Of a stretch of 64,000 nt of DNA, positions 1 to 13,023 are shown one piece after another. Under the pieces are notes generated by a model. The model saw nothing but the letters and a program-made list of their open reading frames with translations, searched no databases and was not told where the DNA came from. Each line of letters starts with the position of its first letter. Within the stretch, counting starts at the first letter, position 1. The position numbers and the translations under genes were made by a program. Source of the stretch: Sipunculus nudus (lineage: Eukaryota > Annelida > Sipuncula > Golfingiida > Sipunculidae); NCBI GenBank assembly GCA_026874595.1, contig CM049320.1, positions 24,585,714-24,649,713 on the forward strand, written 5' to 3'.

Positions 1-89
1 CTCCAAATTTTAAACATCTGACACCAGGATGGCATTATTGGCCCCGTGCCAGAACTGGAGTAATCAGACTAAAGAGAGCGTCTTATTAA

Positions 90-220
90 AATTATTTGCT
101 CTGTGCCAGCCCTGGTGATGAAAACAAAAAGAACCTTGCTTTAAAAAAAGCAGCCGTTAAATCAATAAAAAAATATCTTGGACGACTGTAGTGTAAATCG
201 CTGCGTGAAGAGCGTACTTA
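90..220 (+). repeat. Dispersed SINE-like repeat fragment
   Basis: This stretch shares an ordered series of short matches with 20090-20190 and 34978-35085: a TGCTCTGTGC block, CCCTGGTGA, AGCAGCnGTTA, GAACGACT/GGACGACT, AGTGTA and GATGAGCGTA/GAAGAGCGTA. The order and spacing are kept, so these are members of one old interspersed family. The other two copies sit in intron 6 of the gene and of its duplicate. No tRNA-like boxes are obvious. The family is not named. Confidence 0.45.
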
Positions 221-2823
221 TTTATCTGTGAAGAGTGAATATGTTTTTGTCGCCATTGTTAGAATTAGAAACCCTACTCACAAAGGTATGAAGGTATTTT
301 GATGAATAGTGTGAAGGTGTAGGTAGCCATCCAACAGCGTTCGGAGTCGATTCCACACCTTCTGGGTACAAGTGAAAGTCCACGCCCAAGTCACTCGAGA
401 CCAGGGCCAAGTCAGAGTCCTTTTGGTTCGGCTCCTAGTCAACCTTCTTCTAATCTGAGTCTAACAGAGCTCTAGTCTATGTCAGAGTCCGAGTCAAATT
501 AAAATTTCTTTATTTCAAACACTTTTAAATGGAAATTTTCTGTCATACACATATTTTATTATAATCTAAACTTTTTTTTCTACTTTTATTTTTAATAATA
601 CATATAGCTCCCGAGATTTGTATATACAATCTTGATTTTTGTTTATATTTCTGTAGTGTGTTCTGACATGTGAACGTCCCAACATTATGTGACAGTCTTT
701 TTTCCCTTGAAAAAGACCGTATTTTAATCGAGATGAACTTTACCTGATATCTCAAGTCCTGACCTAAGAGTCCTAAAACAACTTATCCAAGTGGATCCGT
801 GTTTGGACTGGAGTCCAAATCCGGGCTCGAGTACTAAATCACTGCCATACAAGAAACAATCCGTTAAATATTGGTTGTCATCTGGATTATCATAACATAT
901 GTGTTGCTTAAAGGCAAACTTGTAAGGGCAATTTTATGTGTCCCAGCCAGGGCGAGACCTTAGTCACTCACTAGAGTTATGGGGCACCAGTTGGTATGAT
1001 ATATTGTGTTTAACAGCTTTAATGAATAGTTATCTTTGCCACCACAAGATGGCGCTACTGTATATCTCCACAGGTCCTATACTGGATGTAATATAAGTGC
1101 TTACTGGAACATTGCAGCCACATGTTAGCCTCCTGTGTAACTGTCAGGAATTAACGGTTTGTTTGTTAAGAGCAGAGTCCAGAGTGTGTGTGTAAATGTG
1201 TGTAAATCTCCAACTGGATTAGGAGATTCCTGCAATGTACATAAGTATAACCAAATTTGAGCCCCTTAGTTCTGTCGGACAGAGCTTACTTGTGATGTAA
1301 CCATCGAGTTGATCAACCGTGAATGACATTGCTCTCGCCTTGTGTTCAAAGATTTCTTGTGCTTACATATCACACGACTCGTTTTATGAGACTCTAGGTA
1401 ATATAGGCTACATGATCTGGTTATCTTGTACGTTAGCGGAGGTTATGTGGTCTGTAACTGCTTTCTAGCTGCGTACGACTCTTGTCCCACCTTTGACCTC
1501 ATTTACAAGCGTATTTAATCTGAAAGAACTTGCCTTTAAAAATCAGGATTTTATTTTTTCTAAAAAGCAGTATGACGTACCAAATGCTATGGGTGCATTG
1601 ATACATTGAAGGTAGTGCAGGAGTGATTTACATAAACGATACTACACAATGGGAATGAGAACACCGGTAGCACCCTTCCGCCAGAGGTCGGTTCTACTAA
1701 AAATAAGAACCTCTTTCTGATAGGCACTATAGGACTACCGGGATTACTTACAACAGTCAAACCTTAAAATCAAAATGTCTTACGTTTCAAGGAAACACCT
1801 TCTGTTTACATTTCACATGCGTGTGCTTGAAAAGTATTACACATTCGTGAAGCCCTTTCAACTAAAAGAATAACATCCATATTTATGTAATTTGCCTTGA
1901 AACAATTCTTATCCAATGTACTTGAACGGACTACATTATTCCCTCTTTACTACATTTATACTTACGTCTTTTGTGTGTTTAGAAGCCGCGGTGCATTGTG
2001 GGAGTCAGATTGTGACGCCTACAAACCCTTAACAGCAGAGTCAACTCTTGCGCCACTTAATCTGCGCAGTTTGCAACTGATGCACTGTAAAATATTTCAG
2101 TCTTTTTCAATACCTGAATTGCTCAGCGAGTTCTTACTTCTCTGGTTAATGATAAAGTTTGAACCTGTTATTAAACTATGGGAATGTTCGGAAGTCATCT
2201 CAAAGGTTTGAAATGTTTGGCCCTAATTTGGAAGATTTCATTCATTTCACAATGGTGCATGCAGTCTTGAATCAATCAACATTGAAAAAAGATTCTAACA
2301 CATTAGAGTTATGGCCAAGGAATTTCTGGAATGTCACACAGAACTGGGAGAAAAAGGCGAATAAATCATAACAATGGGAATATTATAGTTGGGCTAAAAC
2401 CGCACAGGGATTATGTATATCCATATTGACACATGATCAAATTTACCAATATCGATATTTTTACCAATTTACAAAAGGCTGTGGATTGCCTGTCAGTATT
2501 ATCAATAGGATGTTTTTATAAAGCCTACTCAGTTACTCTTCTGAATAAATAATGAAAAATGATACAGAATACTAATATTAACGCGTGATTAAAGTTATTA
2601 GTTTTAGTGATTCTTTTAAAACTGCAAATATTAATTTTTGCTAACAAATGACCATCAAGGCATTATATGTGTAATTGTGTCCAAAACTGTCAGTATTTAA
2701 CATGAATGAGCCTCTAGGCACGTACTCTGGATTTCACATTATATTTTGCAAGTGCAAAACAATGAATAGTCTCTGTCCTGCTCCTCAGCTATGCCACCTG
2801 ATTTGTCATTGCTCTGTGTAACT

Positions 2824-2841
2824 GGGGGGGGGGGGGGGGGG
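2824..2841. repeat. Poly-G run (18 nt)
   Basis: An uninterrupted G run that interrupts the reading frame of the adjacent - strand reverse-transcriptase remnant just after its AFDTV motif. Confidence 0.9.
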
Positions 2842-3089
2842 CACACTGTGTCAAAGGCGTTTCTGCAATCCACAAAAACAACAATATTCCTAAAACCTAA
2901 TTCCTCATTATGGAGGACACATTCTTGTAACATAAACGTTTCATATGTAGGCGATAAACCTGACTGACAAGTACAATGCAATACGTCAGGGAAACTAATA
3001 TTCTGCTGTAAAGTGAAGTTTAATAATCTGTTTAAAATTGCATGTTTTCCCAGTAATTTATAATTAAAAATATTTGCGTGATTCCCCAA
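2842..3089 (-). mobile_element. Degenerate LINE (non-LTR) reverse-transcriptase fragment
   Basis: The - strand frame translates to a piece of the RT palm: a QSGLSPTYETFMLQE block corresponds to the usual QxGFxxxxST(T/D) segment of LINE RTs, followed by IVVFVDCRNAFDTV, which matches the motif A consensus F(V/L)DxxKAFD with Asn for Lys. The frame then runs into a G/C homopolymer and ends. No endonuclease domain or YxDD box is visible nearby, so this is a short 5'- and 3'-truncated fossil. Family assignment beyond non-LTR is not possible from this piece. Confidence 0.65.
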
Positions 3090-4226
3090 AATTTGTCCGG
3101 GGATTTACTGTTTAGATTTGGCACCTTATCGGCATTGCTACGATAAGACCCTTCTTCATACGCTCATGGACATACTCAAGACGCACGATTTGATTAAACA
3201 AATGGGTCAAGTGATCAAGTTAGACCTTGAGTGTTCATTACTCAGGCTGTCAATACCTGCCGTTTTCCCAGTTTTCTGTTTTTTTATACACTGGCTTAAC
3301 TCAGATAACAATCAAGTGTTTCATCATGCATCTTCTGCGACTCTTCTTCAAAACACTTAATTGGTACCTGTAGTGAATTCCAGTAATTAGTTATTTAAAA
3401 ATCATATATGATACTAACGATTCCGTCAGGTTATAGGCTGTGCAGGAGTCTTTGTCAAGTACGCGAGAGTTTCAAGTCATCTTTTGGCGCACCGTTATAA
3501 ATTTCTTTTCTGAGATCCTATAGCCGCCCCTGATTTTATTTGATATTGTACCTAGGAGTACATGTTACCTCCCGTGTTTACTCATTAACACGTTGTGACA
3601 TGTCGTTGCTTGGAGTGAGGTTACCGATCCCAAAATGTAGATAACTCTGACCTTCGGGACAACAATAGGTTGTTGGTCGTTTGATCTTGATGGCAATAAA
3701 ATATAAAACATGTAGTTTTCACTTCCTGGTGTTAAGAAGATGAATCCAGTTGGGTAAAGATTTACTAACATACGAAGCTGTCACGAAACGCTTAAGGTCT
3801 AAGCAATAATCTTCGCCCAACCTCTTAAGACCCAAGGTGCTCAACTGGCCAAATAATGCAGATGCTGGTGTGGTATGTCTGTGCGTCGGAAGCAAGAAAT
3901 CTGTTGTTTACACACAAGGCAGCATCTCGGGGTCAGATACGTCATGGCTCATAAAACCGCACTTGAAAACGACGAAATAGTCGTTGTAAATTTGACGTAT
4001 TATACTGAAACCACTTATCCATTTGCCACACCAGCTTATGAAAATAGCGTTCAGGTAGAGCTGACATGACCAATGTTTCAGATACAATCAAGGTTTACTA
4101 TATATAGGATATGAACTAAATAATCTCAGCGTGGGACAAACTCACCACAACCTCTTATACCTTAAACATCATTTTCTTGGAGGATACGTCCACAGCCTGT
4201 TGCTGTCGCAGTCCGTTCAATTAAGC

Positions 4227-4640
4227 TGGAGTTAACCAAATAGTAGTTTCTAATTCGAGATATTCGCGATAGAGAAATTACCGCGAAAATTTAACCTCAA
4301 TGAATTAAAGGCCAAACCGACAAAGGCAAGTCGAAGGGCCAAAGGAATAGAAGTATTAATCAAAGACTGCAATTATAAATGATACAAGATCTTTCACATA
4401 ACTTACCAATTATATCTACTTATCCGATGTTTCATTGGGTCCACGTCCTAATTTTTCGATGTGGACGTACATATTATTTAATATTATTATTTCCATATAG
4501 TAATAGATATACTCAATTAGTTAATTGCATGGTGAGATGGCGAAAATGGGACCCTCACGAAATTCTTATAAAAGGGAAATTCGCAAAATATTAACCCCAC
4601 GAATATGAATTTGATGTCAACTACAGTATACTATATATAC
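4227..4640 (+). repeat. Two fragments of a CGCGAAA-type interspersed repeat
   Basis: Around 4258-4300 (ATTCGCGAT...ACCGCGAAAATTTAACC) and 4538-4640 (GGCGAAAATGGGACC...CACGAAATTC...AACTACAGTATA) the sequence has the alternating CGCGAAA / ACTACAGTA pattern of a repeat that recurs near 46070-46160 and, inverted, near 63030-63100. The copies are too diverged to set ends. Confidence 0.4.
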
Positions 4641-5470
4641 AAAGCTAGCACTTGCGTTTCGTTTGCGATACGATAAATACGCATATGTAACGCCGACGTA
4701 TTATGTACACGATATGATGCTGCGTTATGATGGGTCATAATGCAAACGCATAAGTTTTAAAATGTTCTAACAATTCTGAGCGTAATGCACACATATTGGA
4801 GACAGGAAAAAGGGCATAAATTGCCAATTTGACACACTGTCTTTACATGCGCTCAGCGTAAAGTCGTGTAAACATAAAGTTACGCCTGTGGAAGTGGTCG
4901 CATATCTGGTGCCATATATGAACAGCAAGTTTGTTATAGTTATCAGGACATTATAGGGCTAATCTCTTAAACTATATCGTCATTTACCCATTTTATCTTA
5001 AACTCTCTGACAGGAATCGCCAAGGGGATCTTAAGCTCCGCTCCGACGGCTTTACAACAAGAAATAATTTCCTTTGTCATTGTCATGGTTCTGTTCAATA
5101 TTTGACTCGGCGGGGTGCAGTGAAATATATAAATATATTAATGACCATAATACTGACTATTTTAAAGGCATGTTTTCTATGGAAAACTCTGTTGAAGAAA
5201 TCTTCAAGTTCCGATGAACATTCTTTATATTCAACAAGTTGTGCCAAATATATATACATCTAACTCCAGTTGTATTATTCATGTGACTACAGAGTGACGC
5301 AATTGTGAAAAGCGTTAATCTGGATACTAACGTTATACGGTACTGTGTTAATCCAGCGGGGTTCTTATCAAAGGTTTATTTTAGTGCGTGATGAATGATG
5401 AATTCTTTATATCTGGTTTGTGATTGGCCACTTTGTATCCTGTTGAATATTCATACTTTAATCGACAAGT

Positions 5471-5503
5471 TCATATATGGGAGAGATGCCATTTCCGCGA
5501 TCA
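5471..5503 (+). promoter_or_regulatory. Candidate core promoter (TATA-like plus initiator)
   Basis: A CATATAT box at 5472-5478 lies about 30 bp upstream of a TCAGTT initiator at 5501-5506, whose A at 5503 would be +1. A short sequence then leads to a consensus donor CAG|GTGAGT at 5530/5531, and an acceptor GACAG sits 4 bases before the ATG at 6434. The spacing of TATA, initiator and leader donor supports a promoter. It is inferred, with no transcript evidence. Confidence 0.45.
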
Positions 5504-5530
5504 GTTGAGGTGCCTGGTCTGTGAGTTCAG
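5503..5530 (+). other. Candidate non-coding leader exon (5'UTR)
   Basis: Short leader between the initiator and the donor CAG|GTGAGT. It would be spliced over an intron of about 0.9 kb (5531-6429) to the exon starting at 6430, which opens AGCC before the ATG. No ATG occurs in the leader. Confidence 0.4.
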
Positions 5531-6321
5531 GTGAGTTTATCTTAAGTCACGAAATAAACTGTATCATGAGAAACCAATCTTGAATTCATATCACGAAAGG
5601 TCTTTTACTGCACCATGAGCCAACCATAGAGCATGTTTTTGAAGTTTGCTAGCAGTGGATTTTTTTTCTATATGGTTATATATTCTTGGAGTATTGATAA
5701 TCTTCTAGTAAAATTACAGGAGTCTATCACACACACACATACACACACACTACTGAATCAGAACTTAACCAATGCTGTATTAAATATCATTTCGTCTAAT
5801 TCATAGTTACTAATGTTATACGCCTATAACCCTTGATTTGTTGCGACAGTTTCAAAAAGTTATTCTTTAACTGAAATTATTTGAAAGCTTTTTATTTATG
5901 TCAAGAGAATTCGGGGGTCTTAAATAATGAAATATAACTACTAAAAAACTGTTTATCTCTTGCATGATAAATTGACTTATTTATTTATCTCTTAATTTCT
6001 GAAATGAAAAGTGTCAGTCTACGTCAGCTGATAAATCTAGAGTAAAAAACGCTTTTATAAGAAGGTTTCGGAAATGCACTAATGTTTTGCATCACACACA
6101 TTGGTAACAATGATTAGGACTCAATAAACGAGCTTTTATTTAACGTTAGTTTACAAAAGGTGCCGTTGCTGGAGAACTGCGTGCTTGTGTCATATGAAAT
6201 TGAAATGCATATTTATATATGTGCATACAACAACTCTATCAGTTAACTTAAGTTTTAACAGGGTGTAATAATATATAATGTATCATCGCTTTATAAAAGG
6301 TGTTAAAGGGGCAATTGTATT

Positions 6322-6372
<51 letters not shown>

Positions 6373-6768
6373 GATATATTTTCGCTTTATTAAATGTGTC
6401 AAAGGTGTACTTTTTTGTTCAATTGACAGAGCCATGGCGCCAACACGGTGGAACGTCATCTGCTGCGCTCTGCTGGTAGCATACATTGGTGGTCCCTCGG
6501 TAACATCAGGTATATATTTTTACTGTTAAATAGTTAACTTTCTGATAGTACATACATTTAGAGAGAATTTAAGGGAATCTAACAGTTCCTAAGAACGTAA
6601 TTAATAACGCAACCACCTAACCTAAGTGAATATATATACGTTTCGGTAGCGATTTCTCGCTTTTATTCAAAGAATGTCTGAAGCATTTCCGTGTCATCAC
6701 AATTAAAGGAATTAACAAAACAAATCGCGAATTTAAAACAGAAATTATACATGGCATCAAAAATCATT

Positions 6769-6857
<89 letters not shown>

Positions 6858-7773
6858 GTCTAGTTTTACAAGACGCTTTTAGTGAACGTTGAATTGATAG
6901 AAAAGTGTCAGCAGGTCGGCTGGCATACCTCTCCTTTGTAAATCCACAGCTTTCACAGATTCCGTTCAAGTCAATACGAATCTCTCCGTTATTAGCGCGT
7001 ACATGTATTGTCCTTTTAAATCCAGCTTCCCATGCGGGTCCTAGCTTGTACTCTGTGTACATATAAATGAATCGTAGATTATTTCTGTATGAAATATCAT
7101 CATAACGTCTCTGTCAGGGATGAATGGGTTTGTTTATAAAAAAACTACATGTAAGTGAATACAGTATACATGCCCAGTGTTGAAAAATAGAAAGACCATG
7201 TTACCTTCCTCCACATAATAGAGAAATGTTGATAAATTTGTTGTTGATTTATGCAATTAAACGCACATATCGGGGACATCTACTGCAATTTATACTCTCC
7301 CCTGTCTGTGTCAAGATGATAAATAAGAATTCATAAAGGAAAATAATATCATGATATAAATAAAATGTGTTAAAGCTTAACAATCAAAATTGTTATCATG
7401 ATTATACTTAATTTACTGAAATTTGCATAGTGTCCTTTAAAGATTGCTGGTTGCATTTATGCAAAATTGGAAAGATCACTATAGTTGTCACCATAGCCGC
7501 ACTATGCCCTTGTTGAACGCGTTGTGCCCCCCCCCCCCCCCCCCCAACACTTGTATGAAACAATTTTATATAAAAAAAAAAACGAACAGGCTGTGTGATG
7601 TCATCGGTGTGTTCTGGTAAAAGGTTCAACGAATTGTCTTTAGTTAATAGACGTCGGATAAGGCCCATTTTAAGTATATAAACATGTTCTCTTTTTATAC
7701 GATCCCAATAAGAGACGACACAGTTTTTTTCCCATAAATTAAAAGAGAATAATATTTCCCTTTCATGTCAAAG
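5531..7773 (+). other. Introns before and after coding exon 1
   Basis: Outside exon 1 these introns hold a (CA)n tract near 5731-5750, a (TA)n tract around 6330-6372, a compound (TA)n(GA)n tract at about 6775-6854, and a C run near 7527-7545. A pair of similar ~33-bp direct repeats (TCGCTTTAT..., near 6288 and 6381) flanks the (TA)n tract beside exon 1. No other gene is seen. Confidence 0.55.
6434..6509 (+). CDS. Coding exon 1: start codon and signal peptide
   Basis: Residues 1-25: a short basic start (MAPTRW), a hydrophobic core (VICCALLVAYIG), and small residues before the exon end (PSVTS) that suit signal peptidase. The exon ends in phase 1 at TCAG|GTATAT. The acceptor GACAG at 6429 lies just upstream of the ATG. 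Confidence 0.8.
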
Positions 7774-10700
7774 CCACTGCACTTCCATTTGAGATAAATG
7801 GAACTGCGTCACCAGGAGAGACCCCGGATGTCACGCTGCAGAGTGCACAGGAAGGTAGGTTTCCTAGGTAGCGCGCTGCATATATTTGCATAAAAATTTA
7901 ATTGAATGCCACTCTGAATTATGCCAAATGTTTATTCTAAAGGATTTAAAGGTTATATGATAATGAACTGAAAACCAATAATGAGGCACAAATCGACGAA
8001 AAATTCACCCAAAAAATAAATTTTGAAGTTCGATTGCCTCTCTTATTCGTCTTCGTACCTCACAACCTTAGGTGTTAGATGGTTGGTTTTCAATCGTGGC
8101 AAACGAAAAGTTATCTCTATGTAAATTGTACCATAGTGTTTAAAATTTGTGTAAATACTAATTCATACGTGTTCATACTTATTTTTGTGAAGTATTAAAT
8201 TTATTTTGCACTTATCATTTTCTTTCTACTTTTCAACAAATTATTGTGTTCAGGATCTTTGCCTTATAACTACTAAACTAACTACCTGGTAATAAAAATA
8301 CGCTTGTACATAATTTCATAAATAAGAACAGATCTTCTGTTTTAAATCAATTTTCACTAACACAACTTTTTTTATCTTTTTTTTTTTCATTTCACCAAAT
8401 GGTCATGAGGTTTATGGAGTTTACTCTTACGTAAAAGGTTAGACTAATATTTTAACCCATATTATTCCTAAACATGTCTACTTCGGGAGAGCAGTCTGAA
8501 GTCTACATTGTAAGCCTCTGTCTCGGTTTGTTGTGTTATATTTTATAACCACTTTCACACCAAAGTGCCTTCATTTTCTTCATAAATCACATTATTCGCT
8601 AAAATAAGATAGGATAAATTCCTATTCATAAACCTTAAAAAAATGTAACGCATGTATCTTTAACCAAGATTGTGGGTAATACCTGTATCGTTTTATATTT
8701 GTGGGAAAGGTTTATGTTTATTCTAAAGCAAAAAATAAAGTTGACTTTAAAATTCCCTGCACACATAAAACTGCATAGGTAAAAAATAACGGATAAATAT
8801 GGAGGCATGTGGTATGTAACAAATTTTCGTAAAAAAATAGTCTTTTTAGGCCACAGCAAACATGTTTAAATACATAACATTTTGTTTTATTCCCAGAATA
8901 AAGTTTCTTAAATTGTTCCTGGGCTAAAATAGGATTTTAATGCGGGGTTTGCAAAGAAAAAGACTGCATAAACTATACATGTATCCTACTCCAGGATATT
9001 TAAAAATACCAACACGTTGAATTATTAAAAACGTTTAAACAGTTTACCATTCATCTAAAACCTGCTGTGATGGTCCATTGTTAATATAAGGGTATCTCAA
9101 CCGTAATGTTGAGTTAGTGGTTTCATTCAGACTAATAACCATTTGTTTCATTTTGGTGATCCCCTTTTAACCTTTCCCTTTTTTTTTTCGTGATTGAGTA
9201 TTTTGCACTGAATGTATTCAATGTAATTGGAAGAGTACCTTTTGTGGTTTTGCCTATTTTCAGAAAGTTAGTGTATTGAAATTTTAAAACTATTGTTTGG
9301 AATTAACACCATATTTTCAAGGACGCATTTAGTTTAAGATACGTTACCAGTGATGTAAGTATAGTTACGTTACTATTCATATTGACTGGAAACATAAACC
9401 TTCGAAACCTTATGTCATTTAAATCTGAGAGGCATACTATGTATATTGTATTCTTTTTTAAGAACTGATCCCATCATACAAACTTACGAAGTGTGTACAC
9501 ATACTCGAAGCTGAAGGTGTCGATAGGAAATATTTTTTCAAGGATAATTAAATGAAAACATAATACAAGTGTATTTCTTTTTCCATTTAAAAGAATGGTG
9601 ATTTGAGCAACTCTCCAGCAAGTCAGGATTGTGCGTTCTACTATGAGAAACACCAGTTTCATGTTTCTTCGTTACGTATGAACCCATAACGTATGCATTG
9701 TTTGGAGAATCGGGACCTTCAGGACACAATATTAAACGTCAATCAGCAAGCGTATTCGTTCCCGTTCATGTGTGTGCTTGTTTGTGTGTTTGTTTCTGCG
9801 TATGTTTGTTCACAATATATCTCCCGCAATCATGAACGGATTCTCATAAAATGTTCAGGTTTTTTTTCGGGAATGGGCCATGGAAGAATTGATTCTGCAT
9901 CTCTTGAATTCTGGTGCTTCATCATGGGATATTCACGAAAGCATGGTCACTTGTGCATGACAGAACTTAGGCATATGAGCCAAAAATAAGTGAATGCATA
10001 GAATGTCCCCCCTATTAATATGGCCTAGCCAACTGTTCAGGTCACGCTCGAGCGAACAGAGTGACGCTGCAGTGTGTTCGAAGAGCGTTTTTTATAACTT
10101 GTGCTCAAATGGCGGAGGCATGAATCCATTTCTAGTTTGAGTATGTAATCAATATTAGAGATATTAATCTACCATGAGTAAAATTATTTTAGTGCACTAT
10201 CTAATTATTTGCTTTTTAAATTATCGTTTGTATCGATTAGCTTTGTTCATTAAGCCTGATTAATTAAATATCATATACTAGAAAAAAAAACATGGTAACT
10301 GACGTAGATCTGACGTATATTTCATAAACATAACTATCCGTTTGGGATTTTCCATGACCTAAGTAAAGAAAAAATAAGCCAATAGGCCTAACTTTGCAGT
10401 CAAGAGTGTATCAAGAAAGTGGCGTCACTATCTTCAAGATGATAAAAAAATTAGTAAAGGGAAATACCGCCACAGAGACACTTTCACAAAATTTCAAGAT
10501 CAATGCCATTCCCTAAAAGAATTTCACAGTTGTATACTTAATCTAGCTCCACTGTTATTGAAAACCTATGGTCAGGTTTTTATTTAAGAGTCAGTAATTT
10601 ACAACTACTATACAAAGCTAAGAATAAGAACTATAACCGAAATTTAGCACATTAGGAGACGTGTTTTGTGTGTATAGATACTGAAAAACATCGTTCCTGA

Positions 10701-10866
10701 CTTTATATTATTCTGTAAAATCCTAATCCCTCCATTCGTGCCTCATAAGTGATTTTGGCTTAATACGTTTCATATAATTTATTATTCATATGGTGCAGAT
10801 TTATTTTTTGAATGTTTGAAAAGAAGGAAAATGAATTACCTTCAGCTAGATGAAATGGGATCCCCT

Positions 10867-10929
<63 letters not shown>

Positions 10930-12948
10930 CTACACAGACCTACATACACAGTTTTCACTCAGATGAGAGGAACAGAGTAGTAACAAATGTAATTATGTTT
11001 TTCTTAGACTGGTTCACCCTTGGAAAAAGCATGATTTACAAACCCACCTTGCCATCCAGTATAACCCACGCTCACATTTTAGATAACACCCAGGTTCCGT
11101 TTATTTAACTAGTAATTTATGAACCAATTTGTATGGCGTTGACCTTATCTTCTACAGGAGGTACCCCGGTACTTCAGCCTTCGAGGAGCTATATCATTAG
11201 ACTCAATTCACATAACTAAAGTTTATTACTCCAAAATAGAGCGGATTGACACTTCTGGTGGTATTCAGGAAGTGCTAGTGTAGACACTGCCAACACTCAT
11301 TAGTATAAGTGGAAATTTTACGATTTCACAGTTGACTCTTTGCTTCCTTACCAATTAAGTGATAGTAGTGGTAAGCGAAAGGAATCTGAAGTAGGACTTC
11401 CTGTGGTATATATCACTCTAGATTCGGCGAAGGTCAGCGTGACTCGGAAATCAAACCTTAAAGTAACAACATAAACTTTTGTACACTATTGTTCGAGCTC
11501 CTCACAATGACGTATGTGCCACACAGGACGAACATAACCAAGATTAAACCCATGACCGATGAAAAGGTTCGATAAAACACACCACGGTTACATAATTAAT
11601 TGCTATTTATATCTTGGTATGTCCTGACTAATGTCACGATTCACCAGGAACATTCCACCCAATATCTGTATCTTGACTAGCCTCGTTTTACAATATTTAA
11701 AAGTATATACCCAAAAATTAGTTCCATGGCCCATATAGCAATATTTATCAATTCAGGGTATTATCCTCTCAGTTTGACTGCAGACTATTGAAAATAACTA
11801 TATGTACGCTGACCACACCGAATATCCTCGTATCTGCAAAAAAATAACTGAAGTTTTATGAAAAAAAAATATGAAAGCGCCCCCCCCCCCCCCAGAATGC
11901 ACCACATTTCGCGACCTCTTATTTCCAAAATGGAAAATTCTTTTGTGCCTTTGTGGTGTTCACATTGGCAATCATTTTGAACGAGAAATGTAAACCCACA
12001 GTCATAAGTCCTTTGATATCTACATTTAAATGTTAAAACAACATAGTTACGAGCATCAACCTACTACATGTAGTTTTTTCTTGGAATACTAATAATCGTG
12101 GCCGTTTTACAGGCTGTCATCTTGCATTTAACATGGTCCGGTCACTATTTTGTTGACATCAAAAGGTGATAAATCACTCTTTGGGCTGAGCAAATGTCTA
12201 TAAAGGATGTATCTTATCACTCAAAGCTTGTAAGGTTATGTAACCCCAGTTACAGGCCCTTGAAAAAATATATCCCCCATCCCCTCCTATTTTTAGCTAG
12301 GGTGATGGTCAATGTAACCATTCCCTTCTCCCTGATATTCAAAGAATAATGTTTATATATTTGAAATAAAATATATGAATAGTTAAAATTATAGACTTTG
12401 GGTTCCATTTCTGAGTTTACCATGAAATATTGTATATACCTAAACCTGGTTTAGAATTAACGTTCTCTGAAAACTTAATACATGTACCTTATTTTTTAAA
12501 CCTTGTACTTAATTGTAATATATTGAAATGTATCACACAGACAAATATATATATATATATATATATATTTGTTTATAAAAAAGTCCAAACTTTGATTGCC
12601 CTCCCTCGCCTGCGTACCCTTGAAGATAAATTGACGCCACTGGTTATAATTTATTCATGTGGCGCCCTGTTAGCTTAAGTAACCATGTTTGGCATGATTT
12701 GTGGCTATCACTTCCATATCTGCACTTTGTGAGCTGTTGTGAGCCGAAGCCTGTTATACGGAATCCTAAGCGTAGGTACGCCAGTTACACATGTCGTGTA
12801 GGTACGTGGTGCCTATGCACAGGATAAGCAACCACACGTCATTGTAGGCATAACCTAGCAACATTTTTTTACATGAGTACGCAGCCTAATTTCGCGTACT
12901 CGGTAAGCCGTAATACGCAACTCTACGTCGGCCCGGTGTGAAATCCCG

Positions 12949-13023
<75 letters not shown>

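Larger units (their letters stand above)
1..5470. other. Intergenic region upstream of the secreted-protein gene
   Basis: No supported gene. Open frames here are short, carry no recognisable motif and lack splice context. The stretch holds a SINE-like repeat near 90-220, a reverse-transcriptase remnant on the - strand at 2842-3089, an 18-base G run at 2824-2841, and CGCGAAA-type repeat fragments near 4227-4320 and 4525-4640. The rest is AT-rich sequence in which I see nothing. Confidence 0.6.

Noticed and set aside
1897-2371. Two overlapping + strand frames of 104 and 70 codons
   Set aside because: No domain, no splice context, AT-rich composition like the surrounding non-coding DNA.
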